Source: Mesorhizobium sp. (GTDB lineage Bacteria; Pseudomonadota; Alphaproteobacteria; Rhizobiales; Rhizobiaceae). From it: a DNA stretch of 64,000 nt. The first letter of the stretch is position 1; each line of letters opens with the position of its first letter. Position numbers and translations under genes: made by a program. The stretch spans positions 62,001 to 126,000 of the forward strand of contig NZ_SUHQ01000004.1 of assembly GCF_004962245.1 (NCBI RefSeq), read 5' to 3'. Below the pieces are notes generated by a model. It did no database searches and was not told where the DNA came from. It was given only the letters and a program-made list of their open reading frames with translations. Below, piece by piece: positions 26,474 through 35,483 of this stretch.

Positions 26474-27483
26474 GCCGCCCGTTCGTACTGCGCGACAGTC
26501 TGCTTGAAGATGTCGAGGAAGCGGCGGCCGTCGAGATCGGTGCAGATGCGGGTGGTCTTCGGTCCGCCGCCAGGCAGCAATTGCCGGCCGCGATGGGCGA
26601 CGGTCTGTCCGCGTGCGATGCGCCCGTCCAGCACGACGTCGACGAACAGCGGCTCGGTCATGGTGGCAAGGGCCGGATCGAAAGCCAGCGCCACGGTGAT
26701 CACGTCGTCCATCGGGAACCCGACCAGGTCGAAGAACTCGCGCCAGATGTCGATATAGATCGGGAAGCTGTCGGCGATCATGTCGAAAACCGGATTGTCC
26801 TTGGCACCGGCTTGCATGTCCGCGATGTCGTCGCGGGTCAGCATCGAGGCAGCGACGCGGTTGTCCTCGCAGATGTCGAGCGGCACGAGGATCTTCTCGA
26901 CATCAGCGTTGAGCACGATGCGCGAGGCCTCCGGGTCGGCCCAGATGTTATATTCCGACAGCGGCGTGATGTTGCCGGGCGTCTGGAAATTACCGCCGAG
27001 CACCAGAAGCCGCTTGAGCGCCTCCGTCAGGCGGGGCTCCTGCAGCAGCGCCATCGCTGCATTGGTCAGCGGGCCGGTCGTCACCAGCGTCATCTCGCCG
27101 GGATTGGCCATGACCGTTTCGATGATGAAGTCGACGGCGTGCCCCGGCGTTGCCTGGCGCGATGGGGTCGGCGCCGGCGGATTGAATTTCTTCAGGCGGT
27201 CGCCGAAGCGGGCAACGAGTCGCTTTTCGAAATGGACCGGCGCCTCCATGTCGGCCTTGGCGTTGCCGACGATCGGCCGCCACGCGCCGGCGTGAACCGG
27301 AATGTCGTCACGCCCCGCCAGCGCTAGCGTGTTGAGGACGACATTGGTGACCTGCTCGATCGGGCCAGCCGCACCGGTCACGGTGGTTACCCCCTCGAGC
27401 CGGAGGTTTGGATTCGCCGCGGCAAACAGCACGGCGAGAATGTCGTCACCGGCAGAATCCACGTCGAGGATTATGCGTTCCAT
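26470..27483 (-). CDS. Second nucleoside hydrolase family protein with variant metal motif
   Basis: The start at 27483 (MERIILDVDSAGDD) has AAGGA about 7 bases upstream, lying inside the end of the permease gene. The 337-residue protein keeps the family fold (LVTTGPLTNAAMALL, GFPMDDVITVALAFDP), but the calcium motif reads DVDSAGDD instead of DxDPGxDD. All the Asp ligands are present, so activity is likely, perhaps with a different sugar or base preference. Two tandem, divergent nucleoside hydrolases in one operon suggest two related ribosides or two successive steps. Confidence 0.87.
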   Translation of the reverse strand: MERIILDVDSAGDDILAVLFAAANPNLRLEGVTTVTGAAGPIEQVTNVVLNTLALAGRDDIPVHAGAWRPIVGNAKADMEAPVHFEKRLVARFGDRLKKFNPPAPTPSRQATPGHAVDFIIETVMANPGEMTLVTTGPLTNAAMALLQEPRLTEALKRLLVLGGNFQTPGNITPLSEYNIWADPEASRIVLNADVEKILVPLDICEDNRVAASMLTRDDIADMQAGAKDNPVFDMIADSFPIYIDIWREFFDLVGFPMDDVITVALAFDPALATMTEPLFVDVVLDGRIARGQTVAHRGRQLLPGGGPKTTRICTDLDGRRFLDIFKQTVAQYERAA

Positions 27484-27494
27484 GGAGATTTCCT

Positions 27495-28481
27495 TCATGA
27501 GGGATGTTTGCCACCTGGTTCGGTGTTCCTGTCTGCCGACAGCAGTTTCTGCATCAACGCCAGCGTCTCCTTGATGATCTTCGGCCGCGCGCGATAGGAG
27601 AGCGCGAACAGCGCCGTGAGCGCGACGACATAGGGGACGGTGAGAACCAGATAGGACGGGTAGCCGAACGTCTGCAGGCGCAGCGAGAAGGCATCGGCGA
27701 AGCCGAACAGCAGGCAGCCGGCCAGCACCTTCAGCGGATCGCCGTTGGAGAAGATCAGGATCGCGACCGCCATGAAACCGCGGCCCGAAGACATGTTTTC
27801 GGTGAACATGGTGATATAGCCGAGCGACAGATGCGCGCCGGCGAGGCCCGCCAGCAATCCGCACAGCAGCGAGGCGGTATAACGGACACGCGTGATCGAG
27901 ATGCCGAGCGCCTCGGCGGCTTCGGGTTTTTCGCCGACGACGCGGATATAGAGCCCGAGACGGGTGCGGTTGTAGAACAGCACCAGCAGCGGCACCGCGA
28001 TGAAGGCGACATAGACGATCGGCGTGAAGCCGGAGATCAGCGGCGCCCATGAACCGAGAACGGCGCGGGCGCCGGGCAACTGGACTTTCGGCAGGCCGAC
28101 GATACCTTGGCCGACGATCGAGCCTCGCGTGCCGAAGATCGCCTTCATCAGCGAGATCGTCATGCCGCCGGCGAGGATGTTGAGCGCCAGCCCGACGACC
28201 ACTTCATTGGCCCGGAAACTCACCACCAGAACGGCAAAAACCAGGGCGAAGACGAGTGCCGCGGCGACGCCGCAGGCGACCCCGGCGAATGCGGAACCCG
28301 TCCAGATCGAACCGAGCACGGCGAAGAAGGCGCCTGCCAGCATCTGCCCTTCGAGGCCGATGTTGAAGATGCCGGCCTTGGTGGTGAACGAACCGCCGAG
28401 CGCGACCAGGAGGATGGGCGCTGTGGTGCGAAGCGTCGCGGCGATCAGCGCGACGTTGACGAGCTTGTCTAGAATTTCCAT
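27495..28481 (-). CDS. BMP/nucleoside-type ABC transporter permease
   Basis: The 328-residue protein has about nine hydrophobic segments and the BPD_transp_2 signature region TTKAGIFNIGLEGQMLAGAF, shared by YufQ/NupQ-type permeases. It overlaps its partner permease gene by 13 bases. With the binding protein and double ATPase it forms a nucleoside-like importer. The downstream hydrolases support a riboside as cargo. Confidence 0.9.
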   Translation of the reverse strand: MEILDKLVNVALIAATLRTTAPILLVALGGSFTTKAGIFNIGLEGQMLAGAFFAVLGSIWTGSAFAGVACGVAAALVFALVFAVLVVSFRANEVVVGLALNILAGGMTISLMKAIFGTRGSIVGQGIVGLPKVQLPGARAVLGSWAPLISGFTPIVYVAFIAVPLLVLFYNRTRLGLYIRVVGEKPEAAEALGISITRVRYTASLLCGLLAGLAGAHLSLGYITMFTENMSSGRGFMAVAILIFSNGDPLKVLAGCLLFGFADAFSLRLQTFGYPSYLVLTVPYVVALTALFALSYRARPKIIKETLALMQKLLSADRNTEPGGKHPS

Positions 28482-29512
28482 CGCCGCTCCCCTGCCTGGC
28501 TGTCGCCGCGGCGCCTGACCAGAACCTGCGCCGACACGCTGAGGATGATCAGCGCCTGGATGACGGTGATGATCTCGCGCGACGCGCCGGTGTCGACCTC
28601 GAGCAGCAGCGACCCGTTGCGCAAGGCGCCGAAGAACAAAGCGGTGAAGATGGTGGCGACCGGCGAGCCATTGGCGAGCAGTGCGGCGATCAGCCCATCG
28701 AAGCCGAAACCGGGAGCGAAGCCTTCCATGAAGCGGTGATGGACGCCGAGTGTCTCGACGCCACCGGCCAGTCCGCCAACGGCGCCTGAAAGGAGCAGGA
28801 CCACAAAGCCCTGCCGCTTCACGTTGACGCCGCCATATTCGGCGAATTTCGGCGCCGAGCCGACCATCGTCACGCCATAGCCCCAGCTGGTGTAGCGGAA
28901 GACAAGTGCCGTACCGATCGCCAGCACCAGACCGATGACCAGGCCCCAGTTCAACCGCGAGAAGTCGAAGAGCTCCGGCAGATAGGCCGTCGGCAGGATC
29001 GGCGGCGTCTCTGACCAGCCACCCGGCCGCTTGAACAGGAAGATGGTAAAATAGGAGGTCAGCAGCACCGCGACGTAGTTCGACAGGATCGTCGAGACGA
29101 CTTCGTTGGTGTTGTAGCGGGCCCGGAAATAAGCAGGGATGGCGACCCAGGCGGCGCCCGCCACGACCGCGAGCGCCAGTCCCGCCAGCGTGTGGATGCC
29201 CGCGGGCAGGGGGAAGGCGAAGCCGACCCAGGCGGCGGCGAAGCCGCCGAGGAAAAGCTGGCCTTCGATGCCGACGTTGAACATGCCGCCGCGCAGGCCG
29301 ATGCAGGCAGCGACGCCGCAGATCAGGATCGGCGTCGTCTGCAGCAAGGTCCCGGCAATCTTCGCCTGGTCGCCGAAGGTGCCGCGCAACAGCGTCATGA
29401 AGACCCGGACCGGGCTTTCACCGACCATGAGGATGATGATCGCGCCCATGACCAGCGCCACGGCGACGGCGATGACCTGGCCGGAAACGGCACGCAAGCG
29501 GTCGTTCATCAT
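28469..29512 (-). CDS. BMP/nucleoside-type ABC transporter permease
   Basis: This 347-residue membrane protein is the paralogous partner (YufP/NupP-like). It shows the same signature area, CIGLRGGMFNVGIEGQLFLG, and multiple helices. Its start lies 13 bases after the ATPase stop. Together with the permease encoded next it forms the channel of a BMP-family importer. Confidence 0.9.
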   Translation of the reverse strand: MMNDRLRAVSGQVIAVAVALVMGAIIILMVGESPVRVFMTLLRGTFGDQAKIAGTLLQTTPILICGVAACIGLRGGMFNVGIEGQLFLGGFAAAWVGFAFPLPAGIHTLAGLALAVVAGAAWVAIPAYFRARYNTNEVVSTILSNYVAVLLTSYFTIFLFKRPGGWSETPPILPTAYLPELFDFSRLNWGLVIGLVLAIGTALVFRYTSWGYGVTMVGSAPKFAEYGGVNVKRQGFVVLLLSGAVGGLAGGVETLGVHHRFMEGFAPGFGFDGLIAALLANGSPVATIFTALFFGALRNGSLLLEVDTGASREIITVIQALIILSVSAQVLVRRRGDSQAGERRWKF

Positions 29513-29525
29513 TGAGGCTCCGGCA

Positions 29526-31133
29526 TCATGCAGTCTCCGCGGCGAATTCGGGCGCGGCCACGCCTGCCATCATCATGCCGATACGGTCCTCGTCGGCATC
29601 GTCGCCGGCGACCTCGCCCATGATCCGCCCGTTGAACATCACCAGGATGCGGTCGGCAAGGGCGGCAAGTTCGTCGAGCTGCACGGAAATCAGCAGGATT
29701 GCGCGGCCGGCGGCGCGCTGGCGCATGATCTCGTCATGAATGGCTTCCTGCGCGCCGATGTCGACGCCGCGCGTCGGCTGGTCGATCAGCAGGAAGTCGG
29801 CGCCGTTGGTGAACTCGCGCGCCAGCACGACCTTCTGGATGTTGCCACCCGAAAGCCGCTTGACGGCATCGCTCGACCCTTGCGCGCGAATATCGAAGTC
29901 CTTGATCAGCTTGGAGGCGTTTTGGCCGATGACGTTCCAGTTGAGCACGCCGCCGCGGCTCCATGGTGCGCGGTGCTGGCGGCCCATTAGCATGTTTGCC
30001 GCAATCGACGCGTTGCGATCGACGCCGCGTGCCATCCGATCGCCTGGGACATGCGCCAGGCCGGCCGCGCGGATTTCGGCGGGGGAGAACGCGGCGAGGT
30101 TCCGGCCCTTCAGCCGGGCAACGCCGTGGCTTGCTGGCCGCAGGCCCGAAAGCACCTCCGCCAGTTCCGTCTGCCCATTGCCGGCCACGCCGGCGATCCC
30201 TACCACCTCGCCGGAACGGACGGTGAAGTTGACGTCGCGCAGCGCCGGCAAGCGGCGGTCGTCGCGCGCCCATAGTTCCTCGACTTCGAGCACCACCTCG
30301 CCCCGCTGCGGTTCGCGCGGGCGGCGGTCGAAGCTGACTTCGCGGCCGACCATCATGCGCACCAATTCGTCCTTGGTGAGCTCGGCCGTCGGGCGCGTCG
30401 CCACTCTCTTGCCGTTGCGCAGCACCGTCACGGTGTCTGAGACCTCCATCACCTCTTCCAGGTGATGCGAAATGAAGATCACCGTCATGCCTTCCGCCAC
30501 GAAGCTGCGCAGCGTCTGGAACAGCTCACGGCTCTCCTGTGGCGTCAGCACCGCAGTCGGCTCGTCGAGGATGATGGTGCGTGCGCCGCGCACCAGCACC
30601 TTCAGGATTTCGATGCGTTGCTCTATGCCGACCGAGAGCAGTCCGACGCGCTCGGTCGGATCGACCCGCAGCCCGAAACGCTCCGACAGTTCGCGCGTGC
30701 GGGCGATCTGCGCGGCGTGGTCGATCAGCCCATGGCGGCGGATCTCCATGCCGAGAAAAACGTTGTCGGCGACCGACAGGGAGGGAACCAGCTTGAAGTG
30801 CTGATGCACCATGCCGAGGCCGGCCTTGATGGCGACGGCGGGGTCGGCCACGTCAGTCTCCTCGTCGTTCAGCCGGATCGAGCCTTCGTCGGGCTGCAGG
30901 AGGCCGAACAGGATGTTCATCAGCGTCGTCTTGCCGGCGCCGTTCTCGCCGATGATGGCGTGGATCTCGCCCCGGCGCACGGCGAGGTCGATGCCGTCAT
31001 TGGCAACGAACGCGCCGAAACGCTTGGTGATGCCCGTCAACGCGACGGCCATACCAGCCAGATTGGGGCCAGCCAGATTGTGGCCGGTAGAAACGTTGTG
31101 GCGGGTCGACGACCCCGGCGCGTTCGACACCAT
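29526..31133 (-). CDS. BMP-type ABC transporter ATP-binding protein with two nucleotide-binding domains
   Basis: The 535-residue protein carries two ATPase domains, as in YufO/RbsA. The first has Walker A GENGAGKTT and Walker B TIILDEPTAVL; the second has the degenerate P-loop GVAGNGQTE, LSGGNIQKVVLAREF and LLIDQPTRGVDIG. The first signature is LSVGIEQRIEIL, a normal variant in this family. The start at 31133 gives a low-complexity head (NLAGPNLAG repeat); an ATG at 31052 would match the usual family N-terminus, and neither has a good ribosome site. Confidence 0.9.
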   Translation of the reverse strand: MVSNAPGSSTRHNVSTGHNLAGPNLAGMAVALTGITKRFGAFVANDGIDLAVRRGEIHAIIGENGAGKTTLMNILFGLLQPDEGSIRLNDEETDVADPAVAIKAGLGMVHQHFKLVPSLSVADNVFLGMEIRRHGLIDHAAQIARTRELSERFGLRVDPTERVGLLSVGIEQRIEILKVLVRGARTIILDEPTAVLTPQESRELFQTLRSFVAEGMTVIFISHHLEEVMEVSDTVTVLRNGKRVATRPTAELTKDELVRMMVGREVSFDRRPREPQRGEVVLEVEELWARDDRRLPALRDVNFTVRSGEVVGIAGVAGNGQTELAEVLSGLRPASHGVARLKGRNLAAFSPAEIRAAGLAHVPGDRMARGVDRNASIAANMLMGRQHRAPWSRGGVLNWNVIGQNASKLIKDFDIRAQGSSDAVKRLSGGNIQKVVLAREFTNGADFLLIDQPTRGVDIGAQEAIHDEIMRQRAAGRAILLISVQLDELAALADRILVMFNGRIMGEVAGDDADEDRIGMMMAGVAAPEFAAETA

Positions 31134-31220
31134 GGCTCTCGCAGATTGGGCGCTGATCCGTCACGGCAAGCCGTAGCGGATCAGCGCGGCGCTTTCCTGG
31201 GAGGATGCGCTGTTGTTGTC

Positions 31221-32225
31221 TCACTTCGCCTTGGCGATCTCGATCTTGCCGTCGAGAATGGCCTTCTTGATCTCGTCCAGCTTGGCCGTCACATCGGCCG
31301 GGATCGTCGGGGCGATGTCGTCGCAGACCTTGACTTCGACGCCGCCCGAGGCGAGGTCGAAGGTGCGGGTGCCGGCCGTGACCTTGCGGCCCTCGACCTC
31401 GTCCTTGATCAGTGTGTAGACGGCGATGTCACCGCGCTTCAGCATGCTTGCAAGTACATTTCCGGGAGCCGTGCCGCACATGTCGATGTCGACGCCGATC
31501 GAGTATTTGTCGACCGCAGCACTTGCCTGCATCACGCCTTCGCCCGTCGGACCGGCGACGTTGTAGACGATGTCGGCGCCCTGGCCGTAAAGCGCCTGGG
31601 CAAGCTCGCTGCCCTTGGCCGGATCGTCAAAGGTTCCGGCGAAGACCGAATTCACCTTCACGTCGGGCGCGGCATATTTCGCGCCTTGCTCGTAGCCGCC
31701 GAGGAAGTTGCGGATCACGGGGATGTCACGGCCGCCGACGAAGCCGATCGCCATGCCGTCGCCGATCTTGTCGAACTCGCTGCCCTTGGCCTCGATCATG
31801 CCGGCGAGCGCGCCAGCGACGAAGGATCCCTGCTCCTCCGCGAAATTGGCATAGATCATGCTGGGGTTGTCGAGCACGCCGTCGATGAAGACGAAGCGCT
31901 GGTCGGGATAGGCTTTGCTGACCTTCTGCAGCGAGTCCACCAGTTCCCAGCCCATCACGAAGATCAGGTCATATTGCTTGGCCTTAGCTAGGTTCTCGAA
32001 CTGCTCCTCGTAGTCGAGCGAGCGATTGCCGGTGTCGACCAGCTTGAGATCGATGCCGAAGTCGGTCTTGGCCTTGTTGAGGCCGTTGACGATGGAAACA
32101 CCGAAGCCTTGTGCGAAATACCCCGAGATGGCGGCCACCGACACCTTGTCCTGTGCCGCGGCAGATCCGAACGACACGGCAAGCATCGTGCCGGCCAGAC
32201 ATAGATTTTTGAGCGCCCTTTTCAT
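31221..32225 (-). CDS. BMP-family ABC transporter substrate-binding protein
   Basis: The start at 32225 (MKRALKNLCLAGTMLAVSFG) is preceded by AAGGGGA, so an upstream in-frame codon is not needed. The 334-residue protein has a signal peptide ending in SAAAQ near residue 25, then the BMP/Med fold (VSVAAISGYFAQGFGVS, YDLIFVMGWELVDS, GFVGGRDIPVIRNF). Relatives bind purine nucleosides or similar ribosides. It heads the minus-strand operon of transporter and nucleoside hydrolases. The TTGATGGTCATA box about 80 bases upstream may control it. Confidence 0.9.
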   Translation of the reverse strand: MKRALKNLCLAGTMLAVSFGSAAAQDKVSVAAISGYFAQGFGVSIVNGLNKAKTDFGIDLKLVDTGNRSLDYEEQFENLAKAKQYDLIFVMGWELVDSLQKVSKAYPDQRFVFIDGVLDNPSMIYANFAEEQGSFVAGALAGMIEAKGSEFDKIGDGMAIGFVGGRDIPVIRNFLGGYEQGAKYAAPDVKVNSVFAGTFDDPAKGSELAQALYGQGADIVYNVAGPTGEGVMQASAAVDKYSIGVDIDMCGTAPGNVLASMLKRGDIAVYTLIKDEVEGRKVTAGTRTFDLASGGVEVKVCDDIAPTIPADVTAKLDEIKKAILDGKIEIAKAK

Positions 32226-32305
32226 GTCATTCCCCTTCAGCTTTTTCAGCCTTTGAAGCCACGCCTTGACCATCCACGCATGTCGCGAGACAGCGGCTAT
32301 TTTCG

Positions 32306-32317
32306 TTGATGGTCATA
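32306..32317. promoter_or_regulatory. TTGATGGTCATA box, site 1 of the proposed MarR regulon
   Basis: TTGATGGTCATA lies in the divergent region between the BMP binding-protein gene and the first DUF1185 gene. The same sequence occurs on the other strand at 36307-36318, and a variant at 36150-36161, the other divergent region of this block. Confidence 0.5.
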
Positions 32318-32477
32318 TGAGTTTATGAGCGGCCCTGCAGGCTGTCAATCGTCATGCGATGCAGTTTCGTTGTGGCTTTTCTCGCTTCCTCCATGTCGAA
32401 GCTTGACAAATATCGGCTGGGGATAATTGTTGGTACTCTAACGAGTTTACGTGAACGACGAGATGAGGGAGCGGACA

Positions 32478-33062
32478 ATGCCGGCTGTGGTCGTCAGGAA
32501 ATTTCTGGTTCAGGTCGAAGAGATATTCCATGAAGGCGGCCCGCCCGCGGCACGCCCGCTCAAGCGCGGCGCAGTCGTCGCCGTCATCGCCAATCCTTTT
32601 GCCGGGCGGTATGTCGAGGAGATCGCCGGCTTCATGGACGATCTGAAGCCGCTCGGCCTCGATATGGCGCGACGCCTGATCGATGCCATCGGCGACGGCG
32701 CCTCGGCCGTCGAAGGCTATGGCAAGGGCGCCATCGTCGGCGCCGCCGGTGAGCTGGAACATGGTGCGCTCTGGCACAATCCGGGCGGCTATGCGATGCG
32801 CGAGTTGCTCGGAAACGCCAGGGCAATCGTGCCTTCGACCAAGAAGGTCGGCGGGCCCGGAACCCGGATCGACATTCCGATCACGCACATAAACGCCTCC
32901 TACGTGCGCAGCCATTTCGATGCGATCGAGGTCGGCGTCAACGATGCGCCGCGCAGTGACGAGATGGCGGTCATCCTGGCGATGACGACCGGCGCGCGCG
33001 TTCACGCGCGGGTGGGCGGCCTTGCCGCCGCGGATATCAAGGGCGAGGACGGATTGAGATGA
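32478..33062 (+). CDS. DUF1185 (AA_synth) family protein, paralogue 1
   Basis: The ATG at 32478 (MPAVVVRKFLVQVEEIF) has GGGAG about 6 bases upstream, giving 194 residues. The protein belongs to the family named amino acid synthesis (PF06684), with GAVVAVIANPFAGRYVEEI, GYGKGAIVGAAGELEHGALW and YVRSHFDAIEV. No enzymatic activity is firmly known for the family. It overlaps a paralogue by 4 bases, and the pair may form a hetero-oligomer. Genes of this type recur beside amidohydrolases and transporters, as here, so a role in degrading a cyclic amide or N-heterocycle is a reasonable guess. Confidence 0.85.
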   Translation: MPAVVVRKFLVQVEEIFHEGGPPAARPLKRGAVVAVIANPFAGRYVEEIAGFMDDLKPLGLDMARRLIDAIGDGASAVEGYGKGAIVGAAGELEHGALWHNPGGYAMRELLGNARAIVPSTKKVGGPGTRIDIPITHINASYVRSHFDAIEVGVNDAPRSDEMAVILAMTTGARVHARVGGLAAADIKGEDGLR

Positions 33063-33643
33063 GCGCAGAAATCCGTCGGATCATCACCATCGTCGAGGAA
33101 ACCCTGATCGAGGGCGGGCGTCCGGTCGACCCGCCGACCCGCCGTGCGGCGGCCGTTGCCGTGATCCGCAACCCCTATGCCGGCGCCTATGTCGAAGACC
33201 TGTCGGCGTTGAGCGACATCGGCGAAGCGCTGGGCGACATCTTGCCGAAGCGCGCGGTCGCAGCACTCGGCATCCCCGGCAACCGGGTCGAGAGCTTCGG
33301 CAAGGCAGCCGCCGTCGGCGCCGACGGCGAACTCGAACACGCCGCCGCCATCCTTCATCCCAAGCTCGGCGCCCCGTTCCGCGACGTGCTCGGCAAGGGG
33401 GCGGCGCTCATCCCCTCGTCGAAGAAGCGTGGCGGCCTCGGCGTGCCGCTCGACATTCCGCTCGGCCATAAGGACGCGGCGCGGGTGCGCAGCCATTTCG
33501 ACGGCATGGAGGTTCGGGTTCCCGATGCGCCGCGTGCCGACGAGATCGTCGTTGCCATCGCCGTGACCGATTCCGGCAGGCCGCACCCGCGCGTCGGCGG
33601 ACTGACCAAGGACAGGATCGCCGGCAAGGACGGTGTCGGCTAA
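33059..33643 (+). CDS. DUF1185 (AA_synth) family protein, paralogue 2
   Basis: The 194-residue protein is clearly related to its upstream neighbour (AAAVAVIRNPYAGAYVEDL, SFGKAAAVGADGELEHAAA, RVRSHFDGMEV), and both genes are the same length. The ATGA overlap implies coupled translation. Shared blocks such as GELEHxA and RSHFD are likely active-site or interface residues. It converges on the amidohydrolase gene with only 7 bases between the stops. Confidence 0.85.
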   Translation: MSAEIRRIITIVEETLIEGGRPVDPPTRRAAAVAVIRNPYAGAYVEDLSALSDIGEALGDILPKRAVAALGIPGNRVESFGKAAAVGADGELEHAAAILHPKLGAPFRDVLGKGAALIPSSKKRGGLGVPLDIPLGHKDAARVRSHFDGMEVRVPDAPRADEIVVAIAVTDSGRPHPRVGGLTKDRIAGKDGVG

Positions 33644-33650
33644 AACGCCA

Positions 33651-34838
33651 TCACCCCTGGACGACTTCAGGCACCCGCATTGCCGGCGGCGTGTTGCGGC
33701 TTCGGCCGGTCCGCACCTCGCCGTCGATGACCACCATTCCGATGCCCGGAAGGTTGCCTTGCGCCACGCTGTCGAGCAGCCCGTCGCCGGCGCCGCCGAT
33801 CGCCTGGTCGATGAAGATCAGGTCGGCGGCGCGGCCGACCTCGATCATGCCGCGATCATGCAATCCGCGTACGCGCGCCGTGTTGCCGCTGGCAAAGCAG
33901 AACGCCAATTCCGGCGCGACACCGCCCAGCGAAGCCAGCATGGTGAGCGTCCGCAGAATGCCGAGCGGCTGCACGCCGGACCCGGCCGGGCTGTCCGTGC
34001 CGAGGATTATGCGTGAAAGCTCGCCGCGCTGCCTGGCAAGGTCGAGCACGAACAGCCCGGTGCGCAGATTGCCGTTGTGGACGATCTCGAGCGCGCGCGA
34101 ACCCTTCTCGCAGATTTGCCGGATTTCCGCTTCGGGCAGTGCCGTCGGCCCGCCATTGACATGCGCGACAATGTCGGCGTCGACCTCCAGCACGGTATCG
34201 GCACCGATGCGGCCGGAGCCGGGCAGCGACGGACCGCCGGTATGGGTCATCGAGGTCATGCCGTATTTGCGCGCCCAGGCAACCATCCGCCGGCCGGTCG
34301 GCCCGTCCTTGACGCCGCCGAGGCCGACCTCGCCGACAAGCGTCACGCCGGCTTCGGCGAGGTAACGGAAGTCCTCCTCGACAAGGCCGGGCTCCAGGAT
34401 CGGCGCGCCGGCCAGTATCTTCATGCCGCTCGGGCGGAAGTTGGAGAAGGTCCGTTGGGCCGCAATGGCCAGCGCCTTCAATCCGACCAGATCGCGCGGG
34501 CGGCCCGGCGTATGGACCTCTCCCGCCGAGATCATGGTGGTGACCCCGCCATGCACCGTCGAATCCATCCAGCCGATCTGGTTCTGCCTCGGCGTCCAGT
34601 CGCCGGCCACCGGATGGACGTGATCGTCGATCAGCCCCGGAGCGACCGCGCAGCCCATCGCGTCGATCACGCCGCTTGCAGCACTGACATCAAGCGCGCC
34701 GGCCTTGCCGATGGCGGTGATCTTGCCATCGACCGCGACGATCGTGTCGGCGTCGAGGATCGGCCGGCCGAGATCGCCGCTTAGCATCAGGCCGATGTTG
34801 CGCACGACAAGCATGTTGGGTTTGGGGTCGGGCGACAT
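33651..34838 (-). CDS. Enamidase-like amidohydrolase
   Basis: The ATG at 34838 is favoured by GAGGT 5 bases upstream (an ATG at 34856 is possible), giving 395 residues. The metal-dependent amidohydrolase fold is shown by GLIDDHVHPVAGDW with the HxH pair, then HGGVTTMISAGEVHTPGRP, SMTHTGG, IVAHVNGG and ILGTDSPAGSG. The GEVHTPGRP block resembles enamidase, the enzyme that opens 6-oxo-tetrahydronicotinate in nicotinate fermentation. That suggests hydrolysis of a cyclic enamide or lactam. It shares a strand and probably a transcript with the MarR and isochorismatase genes. Confidence 0.8.
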   Translation of the reverse strand: MSPDPKPNMLVVRNIGLMLSGDLGRPILDADTIVAVDGKITAIGKAGALDVSAASGVIDAMGCAVAPGLIDDHVHPVAGDWTPRQNQIGWMDSTVHGGVTTMISAGEVHTPGRPRDLVGLKALAIAAQRTFSNFRPSGMKILAGAPILEPGLVEEDFRYLAEAGVTLVGEVGLGGVKDGPTGRRMVAWARKYGMTSMTHTGGPSLPGSGRIGADTVLEVDADIVAHVNGGPTALPEAEIRQICEKGSRALEIVHNGNLRTGLFVLDLARQRGELSRIILGTDSPAGSGVQPLGILRTLTMLASLGGVAPELAFCFASGNTARVRGLHDRGMIEVGRAADLIFIDQAIGGAGDGLLDSVAQGNLPGIGMVVIDGEVRTGRSRNTPPAMRVPEVVQG

Positions 34839-34880
34839 CGGCACCTCTTCGGTCATTTCCAGGAAGTCTTGGGACGCGCG

Positions 34881-35435
34881 TTATTTGCCGCTATCACCAT
34901 TCGATGGATCGTCGTCATTGATGCGGTTGAGCAGGCGAAGCAGCGTCGCCTGTTCCGCGGGCGAAAGCGGCGACAGAAATCGCCGCCCGACCTCGACGCT
35001 GCGTTCGAGCCGGTCGAGCGTGTATTGGGTCCCCTTGTCGGTCAGCGCGATCATCGACAGACGCTGATCGGTGTCGGAAGCGCTGCGGGTGATCAGCCCG
35101 TTCTTGAGAAGTTTGCGGACGACGATGCTAATGGTCGACGGGTCCATCGCGGTCAGCCGGCCGAGGTGGTTTTGCGAGACCTCAGCCTGCTTGAGAATGG
35201 TGGCGAGGGCGGCGAACTGCGTTGGCGAAAGATCTTCGCCGGCCATGACCTGCTGGAAGCGCAGCGTCGCACGCTGATGCGCCCGGCGGATCACATGCGC
35301 CGGATGGCGATCCAGTTCGTAGCCGGTCTTGGCATAATGCTGCAGCACCTGTTCGCGGCTTAGCGGCCTGGCGCTATCGTCCCGTCCTTTGGGCGCGGCG
35401 TCGCGTTCGGGTTGCGATTCGATGTCAGTCGTCAC
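34881..35435 (-). CDS. MarR-family transcriptional regulator (NicR-like)
   Basis: This 184-residue protein has the winged-helix MarR core: SPTQFAALATILKQAEVSQ, the recognition helix region TAMDPSTISIVVRKLLKNGL and the wing ITRSASDTDQRLSMIALTDKG. An N-terminal extension of about 35 polar residues precedes it. NicR-type MarR proteins repress N-heterocycle degradation genes and respond to a hydroxylated pathway acid. It lies between the isochorismatase and amidohydrolase genes. The TTGATGGTCATA boxes at 32306, 36150 and 36307 are candidate binding sites. Confidence 0.85.
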   Translation of the reverse strand: MTTDIESQPERDAAPKGRDDSARPLSREQVLQHYAKTGYELDRHPAHVIRRAHQRATLRFQQVMAGEDLSPTQFAALATILKQAEVSQNHLGRLTAMDPSTISIVVRKLLKNGLITRSASDTDQRLSMIALTDKGTQYTLDRLERSVEVGRRFLSPLSPAEQATLLRLLNRINDDDPSNGDSGK

Positions 35436-35483
35436 GCCGGACTCCTCGTGCCGCTGTCTCGGATGCCGCAGGCTCGAAAACGC

